Assembly (NCBI GenBank): GCA_012295275.1
Contig: CM022675.1
Location: 5,248,776-5,312,775, forward strand
Origin: Chrysomallon squamiferum
Taxonomy: Eukaryota; Mollusca; Gastropoda; Neomphalida; Peltospiridae
DNA: 64,000 nucleotides
Direction: 5' to 3'
How positions within the stretch are numbered: position 1 is the first letter of the stretch; each line of letters opens with the position of its first letter. A program made the translations under genes and the position numbers. The notes beneath the pieces are model-generated. The model searched no databases and was not told the origin of the DNA. It saw nothing but the letters and a program-made list of their open reading frames with translations. Below, piece after piece: positions 63,423 through 64,000 of this stretch.

Positions 63423-64000
63423 GTAACAGTAACAATAACAATAACAATAACAATAATAATAATAATAATAATAATATATTTAATATTGAAAAAATAAGGA
63501 CTAATAATCAAATAATCGACACGAGGAGTTAAAAAATATATATATATATATTGTTAATCAGATGGGTGTGTGATGAAACTATAGCAACAGTTAAAGCAGA
63601 TCCTTCATCTTGGAAATAGCACCACGAATAATCACGACGGAAATTCGAAAGCTTTTCCTCCGCCACGGATTTTTACCGAACCTCCAGAATGTCCAGAAAC
63701 ACAAATGAGAAGAAAATAAATAAAACACACAGGAAGAGCAAAACAGAGAGGTAATTTGTATTCCAGCATAGAGTAATGACAATAATTACGTAAACATGAA
63801 TTAATATGCAAGTAATAATTTCGACTTATAAAATAAAACAAATCACACGAGAGTCATTGCTACAATCTTTATTCAGTAAAGAAACTCAATATAAAATATT
63901 AATGACTACATAAACAAACACGTTTTTGAGAAAACACAAAAATACAACAAAAAAACCTAAAAAAACAATCTTTACTATAGCAAAACAAGCAATCAAATAT
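61979..64000. repeat. Third copy of the palindrome-arm inner sequence
   Basis: Collinear and in the same orientation as 16427-18370 in the right arm, with small differences. These include a lengthened (AAT)n region at 63340-63475 and the indel at 63200-63225 that restores sequence missing from 17700-17730. It continues past the window edge, so a further SRCR exon relic and viral element may lie just outside. Confidence 0.9.

Overview
This window is AT-rich, intron-containing and dominated by simple sequence, with many (ATT)n, (AC)n, (AG)n and (TTTA)n tracts, so it is invertebrate nuclear DNA. The recognisable host genes are scavenger-receptor cysteine-rich (SRCR) and fibrinogen-related (FReD) secreted immune-type proteins. 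Their co-occurrence, clustering and turnover suggest a lophotrochozoan, most likely a mollusc. No species marker is visible, so this remains an inference. Two runs of exactly 200 N (16227-16426 and 59228-59427) are scaffold gaps of arbitrary size.

Region 1 (1-6.9 kb): five in-phase exons of a multi-SRCR gene lie on the minus strand (5222 to 1433). They encode two complete SRCR domains and half of a third. The gene runs into an 8-9 copy, 61-bp tandem array whose unit is the end of the last visible exon plus its splice donor.

Region 2 (about 7.1-24.7 kb): a large imperfect palindrome with arms of roughly 8-9 kb, centred on the first N gap and bounded by long (AC)n and (GT)n tracts. Each arm carries a damaged SRCR exon and one copy of an endogenous parvovirus-like element of about 4 kb. 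The element has a glycine-rich capsid (VP)-like reading frame, an unassigned middle block, and the N-terminal part of an NS1-like replication protein with a HUH-type motif. Order in both arms is VP - middle block - NS1 on one strand. Both copies are broken, and the right-arm copy lacks about 752 bp including the HUH region. Part of the same host sequence recurs a third time at 61.98-64.0 kb.

Region 3 (25-59 kb): a FReD cluster. Gene A (30189-33890, +, six exons, 285 aa) and gene B (38720-36443, -, five exons, 239 aa) are intact and convergent, with matching intron phases. Around them lie FReD relics: an exon-3 relic at 29.8 kb, pseudogene C at 39.7-42.5 kb, an orphan last exon at 47.7 kb, and fragments at 49.2, 49.8, 51.3 and 51.6 kb. 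Several FReD first exons are directly preceded by arrays of TTAGGT/TTAGAT/TTAATG-type repeats (up to 3.8 kb), and each array ends in the same ~120-bp block with a (TAAA)n tail. A further 2.5-3 kb segment occurs three times (25.7, 43.5 and 55.6 kb).

Region 4 (58.7-64 kb): a small TA-flanked inverted-repeat element, short CpG-bearing patches with no assignable gene, a CT-rich tract between two 140-bp direct repeats, and the third copy of the palindrome-arm sequence.

Taken together the window looks like a fast-evolving immune-gene neighbourhood in which microsatellites, inverted duplications and a captured viral element are reshaped together. Whether the palindrome is genomic or a scaffolding artefact cannot be decided from sequence alone.
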